The notes: generated by a model not told the origin, from the letters alone. Counted from the first letter of the stretch, positions 10,641 to 21,200 are shown. The stretch is 64,000 bases of DNA from Acanthopleura granulata (GCA_016165875.1 JABBOT010000007.1:20274197-20338196); one strand, 5' to 3'. Program-made: numbers and translations.

Positions 10641-10984
10641 GCCCAGAAAAGCAGCGCCCTGGACTTTTTTGAGGAGGCTTTTGAGAGGCAGACAGTAGCA
10701 TCAAAGAAACTCTATGTTGATGACGTCCCAGGAATTTTCAGGGTGCAGTCACTGCCGCCTGCAAAACTAGTCAGATCTTCAGACTCAATCGCGGGAAACA
10801 GCTAGCCACAAATCATGTGCATATCATGTATTGTCAGACCTGAATGCAATGCCCTGGGAATTTTGACAGACAAACACTCATAAAATTAAGAAATGCCCCC
10901 GTCCGTGCCTCTGGTTGAAACGACAGTTATGACACCGACATTTCCCGCGCTCATTAAAGGAAAATCAAATGCTAACTGGTTCAC

Positions 10985-11095
10985 TGCTTGTATAGCTGCT
11001 CCTGGATCGGAAGATTTGGAATGATTCTCTGGTCAGTTCATACCAAAAAATTTCAAAATGGTTGTTGTTGCTACCTTACGTGGCACTCAGCAATA
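10985..11095 (+). mobile_element. SINE family B, short fragment in the second duplicated unit
   Basis: Corresponds to the first 110 bases of the 10405 copy (GGATCGGAAGATTTGGAATG, TTCATACCAAAAAA, GGCACTCAGCAATAAG), after which the unit jumps to sequence beyond the SINE. Confidence 0.6.
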
Positions 11096-11290
11096 AGCTC
11101 TATACTGATGACGGAATTTTCATGGTGCAATCACTGCCGCATACAAAGCCAGTCATAGTAGATCCTCAGGCTCATTCACGGGAAAGAACTAGCCACAAAA
11201 TTGCAAAACCTGAATGCAGTGCTCTGGTAATTTTGACAAACACTGATAAAAGTAAGAAATGCCTCCTTCGATGCTTCTATATTCGAGATA

Positions 11291-12117
11291 CCTTCCTTTA
11301 GGCATGCGGGCCTGGCCTCAAGATGCCAACAGGAGGTTAAAAACATCGGTACTGAGCTGCTGCTTGTCACTGTTTTCTTTTACCAATAGTGCCAAGTTCA
11401 TATATTCACTTAGCCATTTTTTCGGTCAGTGAATGTAGAACGCAACTATTCCGGAGTGAAACTGAGTGTCGAAACACCTTCCTGGTCACTAAATTTGCTA
11501 TCGTTGACGCGTACGAAAGCAAGTTGACGAGTAAAGCAGATGGCAGTGATAAAGAAGGCAGGGGAAAAAATTCGTGTTATCCCTGTTAGGGTTCAGAATA
11601 GGCTGTTTGTGTTTACACGAACATGGGAAGGTAACTAGCTGAACAGGGGCGATAATCGACCCACTCTGTCGCGGTAGAACTACACACAGTAGAATAGTAG
11701 ACGTTTATCTTTAAAAGTGATAAAGCCTATTACATGTATTATATTATACATTAATATGAGTGTCTTCGTGTCTTTCTTTGATTTGTTTGATCTTGTTTAA
11801 GGTTTTTTGTTTTTGAGAAGTGATCAAGCAACTTGCTAACTGTGTTTCCTCTCAAATTAATGATACCGTCGCAGGAGTACCACATTGTTTGTGGAATATA
11901 TGTTGTGTATGAAAGTATAAACGCTATCCTCAGGAAATCTACCACTTGACATTCTCTGCTATGTAAAAACTGATGCAATACAGTGAAAATATGTTCCTAA
12001 AAGATCAGTAAGTTTTTTCTTGATTCACACCACATTTTTCCGGATTGCATGTGTTGTAATGTCATTGTACAGTGTAGTCTCAGATATAGAAGAGAAGTTA
12101 TTAATTTAACTTTTCAG
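11291..12117. other. No recognisable gene
   Basis: No SINE, transposon or coding motif is seen. An upstream trypsin exon with the TAAHC histidine motif was looked for here and not found. The stretch ends in a good splice acceptor (TTTAACTTTTCAG) at 12117. Confidence 0.4.
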
Positions 12118-13274
12118 GATACTGTGTACGACAACGATACCTTTGAAAACGACATTGCAATTCTTAAGTTTGATCCTTTCCTGCCTGATGAATACATCGA
12201 ACCGATTGACCTGATGACGGATTCTAATGAGATTTGACTACAATGGTCTGTGCCGTCGCTGGAAGGGGAAAAACATCTGCTAAGTGTTACTCTTACAAGT
12301 TTCTGGCTGAGTAACGTGACAAGTATCTGTAGCATGTTACTGAATTACTACAAACAGTGTATATCTGAGATAAAACTCATTCACTAAAATCGAAAAACAT
12401 TTAACACGTCCCAGTATCATTATCAAGGAAGGTTAGAATTTAACTGAAGTAGAATTACTGCTCACCGTAAATATCACCCTTTTCTTCTCCTTGTTGTACA
12501 GCAAATGGACACGGGTCAAGTAAACTAAAATATGCCGAAGTTCTGGCTATGTCCAGCGGCGAATTCAACAATTACTGGGATGGCATTATCTCAACACAGA
12601 TGTGCGCGGAGATACCGGAGGTATACATGTGATGTAAGGTATATTAGTTTGTTCCAAAAATATCTCTTTGTTACCATATTATTTGACGCTGTCGACAGGA
12701 CTGCTGTCGGCTGGAGGTGGTTGTTTAGTGGGATTTATGTAAGTTTATGTATTTAGCAAATGTAAATCCCCTAACTTCTTTCGAGATGACATCATCTTTC
12801 ATTGCAACGATATTAAAAAGTACAAACCTTTCACATTGCCGGTATCTCGCCAACAGCAGAGGACTGGTTAACATTATTTTCTTGGTAACAACAAGAGACA
12901 TTTTGCGAATTTATTTGTGGCTTTAATATAGATTTTCATCAAAACGTCAGTGAAGTTATTTTTAGCACCAACACTACACATTTGTTTACACCCTCCTTAC
13001 ATAGTGCTTCTCACGCGAAAACGGTGGTCATTGTCGGAAAAGTGCAATATTCGTGAGTACGGCGTAAAGCACCAATATTAATTAAATCGCTGAAGAGTGA
13101 TAGTGACGGGCCATTGACACATGTGACACAGCAGATAGTGAGAAACTTGTCGGCGTGACATCATGGGGTCAGAAAGACTGTCTGGGAGAGAACACCGGTG
13201 TATACATCAGGGTCTCAAAGTACAAAAAGTGGATTGCCAAAAAGATCCAACTCGTGTTCACACGTAATACTTGA
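12118..13274 (+). pseudogene. Trypsin-like serine protease (S1), three exon remnants, broken
   Basis: Exon remnant 1 starts after the acceptor CTTTTCAG at 12117 and encodes DNDTFENDIAILKFDP, whose NDIAIL carries the catalytic Asp102. A stop at 12235 and a frame change separate it from VCAVAGRGKTSAK (12245-12282), where the AGWG tryptophan is Arg. Remnant 2 (12502-12620) follows TTGTTGTACAG and reads KLKYAEVLAMSSGEFNNYW with ISTQMCAEIPE, ending at a GT donor at 12621. Remnant 3 (about 13096-13274) has SDSDGPLTHV in place of GDSGGPL (Ser195 kept, Gly193 and Gly196 lost) and, one frame on, GVTSWGQKDCLGENTGVYIR with VSKYKKWIAKK, then TGA overlapping an AATAAA signal. The exon with His57 is not visible. 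A dead or very diverged secreted or digestive protease gene. Confidence 0.85.
13043..13086 (+). mobile_element. SINE family A tail fragment
   Basis: CAATATTCGTGAGTACGGCG followed by TAAAGCACCAAT is the last 40 bases of SINE A, lying directly before the last trypsin exon remnant. The rest of the SINE is absent. Confidence 0.6.
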
Positions 13275-13541
13275 ATAAACATTAACACAGAACACAATTG
13301 TTTAAATACGTGTTGTTCTTTTTCGCAGGTAGTACACCGTTGCTGCTATCATTGCATTAGTGCGCCTAATTTGACCATATTGGGTGATGGTTTGTTTTTT
13401 TTTGGTGCGCGGGTAGGGTGGTTCTTTGGGGCTTAATGGAAATTGACAACGCTTACTTTTCAGCACTTCAGCTATTATTGATTGATACATACATCCTTGT
13501 TTAACACAGGTGGAATCATTTACACCGCCGTTCTGGCACAT

Positions 13542-14362
13542 CTACCGTGACCAGATTAGTGCAAGCCCGAGGACGACGCTAAGTGTTACTAACGCTACCT
13601 TTTCTTCATCGTGATCTCTCGGTGACCTCGGTGAAACTGGAACCGGCGCTGCTGGCACGGGTCTCAGTACTACTGGAATCAGCACGGGTACTGCAGCTGG
13701 TTGCGACTTACCGATGCTTGTCGCCCCAGTCTCGGCAGCTGCCTGCGCATGAACTGCCGAAGGCAAGTTTACGTCTCCGTTTCTGGTCTATTTAGGCTAC
13801 GACGATCTCATTGTTATAGCCACTGATTTTTCCTATTCATAGGTCCATATTACTTGGCGCCATGAACAGACCCACGCCAAACGCATGATCCGTCTTGCAG
13901 GGGGTTTACTTCAGGACGTCCTGATACCTCTGTATGGCCGAAGGTCAACAGGTCTTGCTATGGCGTCTTCGACATTAGCTACGAACTGCTTCGTATCCTG
14001 TCCTCGTGACATAATAAAAAGCGCCTAATCCGTCGTTTCCGCTTGTTTTACCGCCAGTCTGTGTCGGGGGAAACCCGAAACTCGGCGACAATCCGCTCGT
14101 ATGCCCAGGGATTGTCGATTGGACTCCGTGCATCGTCTTGTGGGAGTGGTGCCTTCTCTTCCAGAATACGGTGGAAGTGGAATACAGAGTAGCTTAGTGT
14201 TGTGTCGGCTATTAGGTGATTTTCCTTTGACACCCCACAACCGGTCGTGGCGCACCACACGGCGAAATTGAGCTGCTTCTGCCACCACGGCATCGGTTGC
14301 GTGTGCCGTTTCTCAATCAATGTGTCTCTCTTGATTTTCGGTAAGGTGTAGCGTTCAAGCAT
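13542..14362 (-). pseudogene. Gene A: unknown protein with C-terminal membrane segment, broken
   Basis: Starts at ATG 14362 (MLERYTLPKIKRDTLIEKRH) and stays open for 104 residues with MPWWQKQLNFAVWCATTGCG and NPWAYERIVAEFRVSPDTDW. Further down, in shifting frames, come GQDTKQFVANVEDAIARPVD, HAFGVGLFMAPSNMDL and GKISGYNNEIVVA, and last a 74-residue frame (13766-13542), Pro/Ala-rich, ending HDEEKVALVTLSVVLGLALI plus WSR, a single hydrophobic segment close to the C terminus. I read these pieces as one gene with three or more frame breaks and likely internal deletions. Function is unknown; a structural or membrane-associated role is only a guess. Confidence 0.5.
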
Positions 14363-14563
14363 CTTTTGGACAGTTACGTCGAAAGCAACTCACGAGATAT
14401 TCTGGCTGGGATCTATCACTCGGCTCCTAAATCTCTTTACTCGAGTATTTCCCACCGACATGGAAATGGGTTACCTTCCTATTGAACGGAAACACCTTAT
14501 CAAATATACTGGTGAATGTGTTTGTTACACTTACCGATTTTCAACTTGTGTTCTCCTCCCAGC

Positions 14564-15184
14564 ATGTCTGAACAATCAAGAAAGCCAGTACGAGGACCTA
14601 CTCGACCTTGTACCCACTATTGTCGAATATTGGCGCCGACGAACGTTTCACGTTGAACGATAAGTCGATAATCGTGCCTAGCGGCTATTACACCGTCTGC
14701 ACCCTGTACGAAGAAATGTTCCGACCTTTGCGTGCTAAACTCCAACTGAATAAAGCAACTGGTTGTGTGCGGTTGGGACTTAAAAAGAATAATGTTATCA
14801 GTCTGTTAAATCTAGTTGATATCCTGGGATTATCAAACACAACAAAACCCATGGTTGGAATAAATGAAGGGGACAATCCACCCAAACTGACGCCCCACAA
14901 AGAAATATTTGTCCATCCAGACAAGGTGAGCGCATCTGAAAACATCGCCGCAGTGTCTACCAGTATTGCAAGAGGCTCTACTCTTCTACTATTCTACGTT
15001 CCACGAAGGCACGAACTCCGGAAGGACGGTGGAAGTTACCAATCCACAGTACAAAAGACTGTCGGCTGGCCTCGTGTCGCAGCTTACTGTAAACCTGTTA
15101 AACAATCATGATCGACCTGTAGATACGACGTGCTTAAGCGTAACTTCACACATCCCCCGACATGATCGACCCAGTGTGCCATAG
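14564..15184 (+). pseudogene. Gene B: unknown virus-like or structural protein, broken
   Basis: ATG at 14564 opens a short frame that shifts near 14610 into a 160-residue frame with FTLNDKSIIVPSGYYTVCTL, LQLNKATGCVRLGLKKNNV and LVDILGLSN; around 14970-15000 the frame shifts again to TVEVTNPQYKRLSAGLVSQL and TVNLLNNHDRPVDTTCLSV, ending at 15184. The beta-rich pattern and a C-terminal 'new frame then R/P-V-D' segment remind me of minor-capsid-like proteins of Polinton-type elements, but this is a resemblance in outline only. It is divergent from gene A with about 200 bp between their starts, which could hold a shared promoter. Confidence 0.45.
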
Positions 15185-15205
15185 TTGCACTAACATAGCC
15201 TTATC

Positions 15206-15571
15206 GGATCTGGCAGATGTCGATGGTATTGAGAGGCAATGGGTTTATGGACGGATTTACGCCTTTCAGATCCGGGAGGTGTTTATGCACGAAGGAAGGT
15301 GCCGTTGGGAAAATTTGAAAAACCACCGAAGTTGTATGAGCTCGCCAATGTTGATGGTTTTGAGCTGCAAGATGGACAGATTTACGCCGTCCAGTTCCGG
15401 CAAGGTGTTTATTCACGAAAGAAGGTACCGTTGGCGGGAGTCGGAGAAACATCGAAGTTTAGGGAGCTCGCAGATGTGGATATTAAAACCCCGAATGCGC
15501 CCCAAAAATTCAGCCTTATTCTATCTCCTCAGGGGATATGGGGTCTCGTTAAATTGCATGATCCCAAATAG
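15206..15571 (+). pseudogene. Gene C: unknown protein built from two tandem copies of a 45-residue unit
   Basis: The unit begins LA(D/N)VDG(I/F)E, continues with (G)(R/Q)IYA(F/V)Q(I/F)R and GVY(A/S)RRKVPL / GVYSRKKVPLA, and ends with K(L/F)(Y/R)ELA(N/D)VD. Copy 1 spans about 15206-15335 and copy 2 about 15336-15478; a one-base indel near 15275 breaks copy 1. After the repeat the frame runs to 15571 through PNAPQKFSLILSPQGIWGLV. No family is recognised. It follows gene B by about 20 bases in the same direction. Confidence 0.5.
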
Positions 15572-15719
15572 GACATTGGTCTGGCTGTGACCCAGCTCGT
15601 AGTGCAAACAGCAACGGACGTTGTAGTTCGAAAGGTTTTTAATGATGGTACGGCTTTCCTCACGTAGACGGCCTTGTAAGATCCAGTTCATGTGTTGAAA
15701 TACCATCGGAGGAGGCCCA

Positions 15720-16052
15720 AAGACAACATCCTACCTCGATATCAACGCACAATTTCCCATTGACAAGTTACCCCCGAATACTATAATCATTCTGTATATT
15801 GTATTGGGCCCTAATCCTGTTCCCAATCCCTTCTATATCCTTCCTGACTTGAGGATTGAAAGAGCATGTCGGTAAAAGCATAACTATCTTTGTAAAAAAA
15901 TTTTCGACATGTAATAAGGTCGAGACAACGCTAGCCAATGTCCAGACCGCTGCGGCACAAGTGGTGGAGGTGAACTGAATAAATGTAGAGGATGGCATTC
16001 GTCGGCGGCGTCTACATAAAGATGGCGCAAATGTATCCAGCCTTACATGCAT
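15720..16052 (-). pseudogene. Gene D: unknown protein on the opposite strand, broken
   Basis: Frame from ATG 16052 (or the internal ATG at about 15998) contains AAVWTLASVVSTLLHVENFF, MLLPTCSFNPQVRKDIEGIG and NRIRAQYNIQNDYSIRG; it hits a stop, then continues in frame with LVNGKLCVDIEVG. Sequence looks truly coding across about 100 residues, then fades. The start abuts the start of gene E. Function unknown. Confidence 0.4.
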
Positions 16053-16615
16053 CTGCTCCCCCCGACTGACAATCCGTACGAATATAGATTACAACATATT
16101 AGTACTCTGCAAAAAGAGTTAAAAGGCCAGAGAGATGCCAGAGGTATTCCATAGAAAAAAAAACAGAGGACAGTCAACGCCGTTGATGGTATTGATACCG
16201 CGCTACTCACGGCAAGTATGGGTCTGGGAGTCGCAGGTGTCGGCGTGTTATCCACGATGATTGCGGGGCGTATAGCTATAGGCGCGGCTGTAGCCTGCCG
16301 TCTTCTCAGTTGGGTGGGTAAGTTTGTAAACCTGTCCGTCAAAAGTAAGAAACACAATGAAATTCGCTTACTGGCTGAGAGTAAGCTTAATTCCCTCACC
16401 GACCACGTCTCTACAGCGATAATTGACGGTAAGCTTTCGAATACTGAGTTTCGGTTAACAGTGAAGTCAAAAAATATCGAGAGATGAAACAACAAATTTG
16501 AGCCGGTACAGCTCGTAACTCATTTTAATTAGATAAGAAAACGAAAGAAAAGTTAATGCAGCAGGGGTGGGACGCAGCCAGCGCAGCCTCCATGAAAAAA
16601 CTATCCGCCATTTGA
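16047..16615 (+). pseudogene. Gene E: small protein with glycine-rich hydrophobic hairpin and charged helical tail
   Basis: One frame from ATG 16047 reads PPTDNPYEYRLQHISTLQKE, has a single TAG at 16152, and goes on through KKKQRTVNAVDGIDTALL to the hydrophobic stretch MGLGVAGVGVLSTMIAGRIA (16218 on), then a charged helix HNEIRLLAESKLNSLTDHVS with IIDGKLSNTEFRL. After a stop at 16485 a shifted frame adds REMKQQI and KTKEKLMQQGWDAASAASMK plus KL. The layout (basic N-terminus, Gly-rich membrane hairpin, amphipathic tail) suggests a membrane-binding or virion-associated protein. I recall similar proteins as repeated families in cnidarian and mollusc genomes; function is unknown. Confidence 0.5.
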
Positions 16616-16689
16616 CCTTCTCGACAGACAGCTGGGATACCGGAGTTCGATATACTTTTAGTATTACTCGCAAGTCGCCTATAAGATGT

Positions 16690-16905
16690 GTCCATTAGGC
16701 TTATCCAATATACTTATTGTGACCTCTATTGGAGTCAGGTGGAGTGTAGCTGTATATATTCTGCACAAACTTTACAGTGCTATACAAGACAAGACATACG
16801 AAATGTCCATACTCAGAGATAAATTAGATGATTTAATTTACTTTGGGTTTCCTGGCCTCAGTGGTAAAATAGATGAGGCCGGGCCACCAGACTCCAACTG
16901 ACGGA
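16690..16905 (+). CDS. Gene F: small hypothetical protein
   Basis: A 71-residue frame from ATG near 16686 with a hydrophobic start (LSNILIVTSIGVRW), a central YSAIQDKTYEMSILRDKLDD helix and a short polar end. No motif recognised. It follows gene E by about 70 bases in the same direction and may be the last piece of the same element, or chance. Confidence 0.25.
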
Positions 16906-17874
16906 TTAGTTGGAAGCCACTATAATACTAATTTCTTGAAGTAAAAGAAAGCAAAACCCCTACACACGTCTCTCGCCGGAGTTCCGTAGTGTTTTAATTT
17001 ATTTTTGATTTATGCGCTTTGGAGGCCTTTTTCCACTGGGAAGTGCTTCCCGTAGGCCTTTGGGAACTGGTCGCCCATGTTAGACGTGCAATGCTTCTGC
17101 AATACCACACCCGTCCTCGGGCTGAACCAGTCTAGTGGTTTGAATCCCTCCGGGGAACCAGCCTAGTGGTTTGAACCCGCACTTTTGACAGAGACGTGAC
17201 TGGCGTGTACCGTAGCGGTCTTTGGGAGATCCCACTGCTCCGCACGCCGTATCTTGGCTGCGAATTTATATATTTATACTTCCCAAACCCTGTTGCATAT
17301 GCTGATCGCAAAAAAGGTACATCTCTGAAGTAGAAAGACGCGCTGATAAAGAACATCACGTTGATTTTAGTCCAGAGCGATTATTTTTGCTGAAATCCGC
17401 AGATAAAAATCTGCGACTCATCCATCCCACAATGCCATGATTTAGACATGGTGTCAAAAACTGAGAGCTCTCAGTTCACACTGAAAAATCGGTAATGCAG
17501 CCTCGATATGCTTTTATAGTAACACCGGCAAATTGTAGATTGCATTTTATTAACCGTACGAATTCATTTATACACAATAGAGCAGCGAATATAAAGTCAA
17601 TATACTTTACACAGTCCCAGTACACGCATAAATAGGTCAGGAGACTGACGTACTATTAATACCCTATGTTATGTATAACGAACCTGGAAGTATATGAGTA
17701 TCTGGGTTATGTAGTACACATCATACACGTAGGTAATACCTCTAATCTTAGATCGATCGATATATGCGGCTCCGGCCTACATTACCTAAGACATAGCCTG
17801 AACACCCTTGCAGATTTTGGCTACGTGGACGTATCACCACAGGTATACGCACAGCAACTCTAAGTGGTGAACTG
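16906..17874. other. No recognisable gene
   Basis: Contains a short direct repeat (AACCAG(T/C)CTAGTGGTTTG at about 17125 and 17157) and a small hairpin CGCAGAT-AAAA-ATCTGCG near 17398. A 65-residue frame at 17666-17863 has no motif. Nothing else is supported. Confidence 0.4.
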
Positions 17875-18230
17875 TCCCTTATTACTCCTATATGTTGTGT
17901 TCTTCCTGTATGTGAACGCCTGTTTGTCTACATAAATAATTGGCATTAGTTTATGTACGTGAACACCCTTGCCAGGTGAACCTTACAGAAGCCACCAAGG
18001 CAGCTTTTACCGAAGAGTTCTGTTGAGTTTAAGGTGAGCCACTTGCATGTGTTGTGTCCCTAGGGCATGTTGATTGCATTAGCGTATCAGTAATAGCCTG
18101 GGTATCTAAATTGAGATATCGGACCGGCGGGGGTGGTGGGATCTCCCTTATTGCTCTCCTATATGTTGTGAATGTGAACGGGTGTCTGTCTACATAAATA
18201 ATTGCCAAAAGTTTATGTACGCGAACACCA
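17875..18230 (+). repeat. Duplicated segment (two copies of about 90 bp, 267 bp apart)
   Basis: Copy 1 at 17875-17966 and copy 2 at 18144-18230 share CCTATATGTTGTG, ATGTGAACG, TGTCTACATAAATAATTG and GTTTATGTACG(T/C)GAACACC. Copy 2 lacks an 11-base piece present in copy 1. A further GAACACCCTTG occurs at about 17799, so the duplication may be part of a longer decayed array. Confidence 0.7.
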
Positions 18231-21200
18231 TATGGGGGAACTTGGGTTGAACTTGGGTTGAGGACCCTACAGGGAGATGGGGAGGGCCCTAGCGGGTGAA
18301 TTGCGCCAGAACCCCCTTTGTGTATACTAATATATCCCATATATTTGACAGCATGCATACATACAGAGAGCGATTTACTGTTGTTACATTTACCAACTTG
18401 TACATGTAGCACTAGGTATTAACAGTTCTTCAGTGTGAGCCCATGACTAATGGAGTGTAGATCAAGTACATCAAGGCAAGTGATTTTGACCAACCCGTCA
18501 AGCAAACATGCAAACAACACCGAATCGTTAAGTTTAGAACAACACACTTAAGTAATTCTAATCCATTATAATCCATTTATGAGTACATTCCCAAAAATAT
18601 GTATCTATTTACCTGATTGATGTTTTCACTGACTTCACTTTATACGATACTTATCCCGCCATTATACTTATCCTCGCGTGAACCATGGGAAAACCCACAA
18701 GCTCCGCAGTTTGCTACCGGACCTTCGTACTCCAAAAAGTATATTAATACACGTAACAAGTAAACGTTCGAATTATTTGTCCACTACAGTGTCCCTATGT
18801 CAATTCACCGCTGACCACCACCAAAAGATCCAAGGACATAATTTCATGTCTACAAGGTGAGCTACTTTGAATGTCGGTATTTCAGTAGATGACTGGATGA
18901 TTAGGATAAGTATACACAGGTTGTAATTCCCAAGAACGAAGTTTTGGTTGACTGGAGTGTATGAGGTTTATTTTGGATGATCAAAGGTGCAAACAGGTGT
19001 GCACTGGTTTATATTAATAACAATAACCTATATAATATACAGACAGTATAAGGCGTGGGATTGGATGTCAGGAATTGTTAGCTAGAGAGAAGTGATTTTC
19101 AGCTAGCGGAACATCACTGATCGACGCAAGACCGAACAGAAATAAGACACTAAGTTAAGTTCAATACATGTAACTAAATAACACAATCAAAGCAGTGCTA
19201 CCTCTAAGCAATATAAAGGTCAAATACAAACAATAACAAAATATAGTCCCTTACGGATATTATAGCAGACCACAATTCGTGGAATCACCACGAGTGTAAA
19301 AGGCAAATTTCAAACGTAAAACCACAGCGATCTACCGTTGTACGCTTTCACTCAAAACCGAGTTGCATTGCTTTGTAACTTTCTTGTGTTTGTTTAAATG
19401 TTTAGTATGAACACCATACCATACCGCTTTACATCGTCTACCATGACTACATCATTATACCATGATTTTCAGACAATTTGAATGGTTGCTGTTGTCACAT
19501 TTTTTTTCGGACACTGAAGACTCCGTACTTCAGTTTCAGGAAAGTATATATGGGATATCTCTGAAGAGTCATGGACTATTGACATGCATCATAAAATGTA
19601 ATTTTTGCGCAATATTTCTTTACAAATTTCATGGTTATATATTTCCAGATACGTGGTTGTTCTTTTTACATCGAAATCCATTAAGCGTTTGCCGATTTAC
19701 ACATGCTCTTGCTGCAAGTACTATATGGCAGCAAAATTTTCGAAGTTTTATTTTTCAGTATAAATATGACGCTACATGTAACTGTAAGACTACGGCAACA
19801 GCTAAGTCATTTTGTTTTCCATCGGCCGGCTTTTCTACTGGCAGTTCCTAAACATAAAATATGAGGGACTTTACATAACACTGCTAATTCAGAAACTGCA
19901 ACGATTGGATACAGGTGGTAAAGAGATAAATTCCTCATAGAAGGTGTAGGAAAGCAATGTAAAGTGTTACTTCAGTGAAAAGGTGGTATACGACAAACCC
20001 CGTAAGACGAACCTAACTACACATACTAGGAATGTAAAAAAGCAGTTCCAGTATACGCTTTTTCAGCGGCGTGTTAAAACAGTAGCTGCTTTGGGGGCAA
20101 AATGTAGTTTTTAAGTATGTTTTATACAATAGTACCCGAAGTCATCGGCCAGCAATGGTATGGATTGCGCGATTTCGTTAATAGCTAGCTGATCAGATTC
20201 TACACCTCTTCACATTGAAACTTGGAGCACCTATAGATTTTGGAACGTCATCACCCGCCTTACTGGACATAAAATATCATAAAACCCATGATATTTCATG
20301 GCAGGCAAGGATGATCTTCAGTAAAATATATTTTTTCATATTTAATTTCTCACCAATAAACTGGATCAGTGGATTTGAAAAGGGTATGTGCTGACGAAAC
20401 CTGTATCCGTCGAACAACTAACGGTCCGTATATATATGATTTACAATGGAACTGAAGTACTTCTACCCTCTATAGGGTCAAGAAAGTAACATTTATAACC
20501 AGATGAAGGCACAGTTGTGACGTGCATTTTGTTTGAGAACGAATGGACACTTGTAAGTGGTAGGTCGTCTTTCGTAAAACTAAAAGGCCAAAGGTTTATG
20601 GAAAAAATAATGAGGTTCGAATTGAAATTTTAACTGAGTGGCCACAAGATATAACAGATTATCACAACAGGTACAGTCTTTACTTTATCAAATTAGTGAT
20701 ATCGTGTATGACTCGTGTCTTCTGACTCGGCTTGCCAATTTATGGATTTTAGGCTGAATGTATCTGACAGTGTGTGGCTGTTTCCGACAAGGGTATTTTG
20801 GGTTCGTTAGGGTGTAAGCCTTACGCTGCAGCTTGAGTAAAATGCTGTAGGGAACAGTGTAAGACGCCAGTCAGCTAGAGAGTAACCGGGAATTAACAAT
20901 CATAATTCATATGTTGGCTCTTGGTCATTTTCCTCGCCGCCCTCAAATACATCTATGTTTTTCATGCAGTCAGCTACATTGAAAATTAATGATGACAGTT
21001 TCAAGCCATTCATGCATTCAGGGCCAATTACAAGCAACGGAACCGCGATAGACTTACAGACATAGCAGTGTAGTTGTGAACAGGTTTGGGTAAATACTCT
21101 ACTTTTTTACACAGGCTCTGGTCTATTTAATGTCAGAGTATCCAGATGGCGCCTTGGATTTGGGTTACTCAAGAATACTTAACTTATGCTATGGCAGAAA

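Larger units (their letters stand above)
10330..11290 (+). repeat. Diverged tandem duplication (unit about 585 bp; second unit shortened)
   Basis: Unit 1 is about 10330-10915 and unit 2 about 10917-11290. Shared blocks in the same order: CGACAGTTATGACACCG then TTTCCCGCGCTCATT; GATCGGAAGAT(C/T)TGGAATGA then CATACCAAAAAA; (A/G)CTCTATRYTGATGACG; CAGTCACTGCCG / CAATCACTGCCG; CTAGCCACAAA; and AATTTTGACA. Unit 2 lacks about 190 bases corresponding to the distal part of a SINE family B copy. Short frames run across both units but no protein family is recognised. Confidence 0.8.
13542..16905. mobile_element. Candidate decayed multi-gene virus-like element (Polinton-like or other, class uncertain)
   Basis: Within 3.4 kb at least five short, intronless, unrelated coding remnants lie nearly end to end on both strands: A(-) 13542-14362, B(+) 14564-15184, C(+) 15206-15571, D(-) about 15720-16052, E(+) 16047-16615, and perhaps F(+) 16690-16905. 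Each keeps coding character over 60-190 residues but is split by one or a few frameshifts or stops. Tight, divergent packing of non-homologous genes is unusual for animal host DNA and typical of virus-like elements. I recall B- and E-like proteins recurring together in invertebrate genomes, but cannot verify it here. No DNA polymerase B, ATPase, integrase or terminal inverted repeat is seen, so the class is inference. Confidence 0.45.

Noticed and set aside
10198..11300. Possible trypsin N-terminal exons (ATCTGGATCACTGCTT reads like W-ITA, near the TAAHC motif)
   Set aside because: No full TAAHC, no CGG-LI motif in frame, and the segment is explained by the tandem duplication and SINE B sequence.
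19462..19851. 129-residue plus-strand frame as a membrane protein
   Set aside because: Phe/Ser-rich composition from AT-rich DNA, no motif, no splice or start context.
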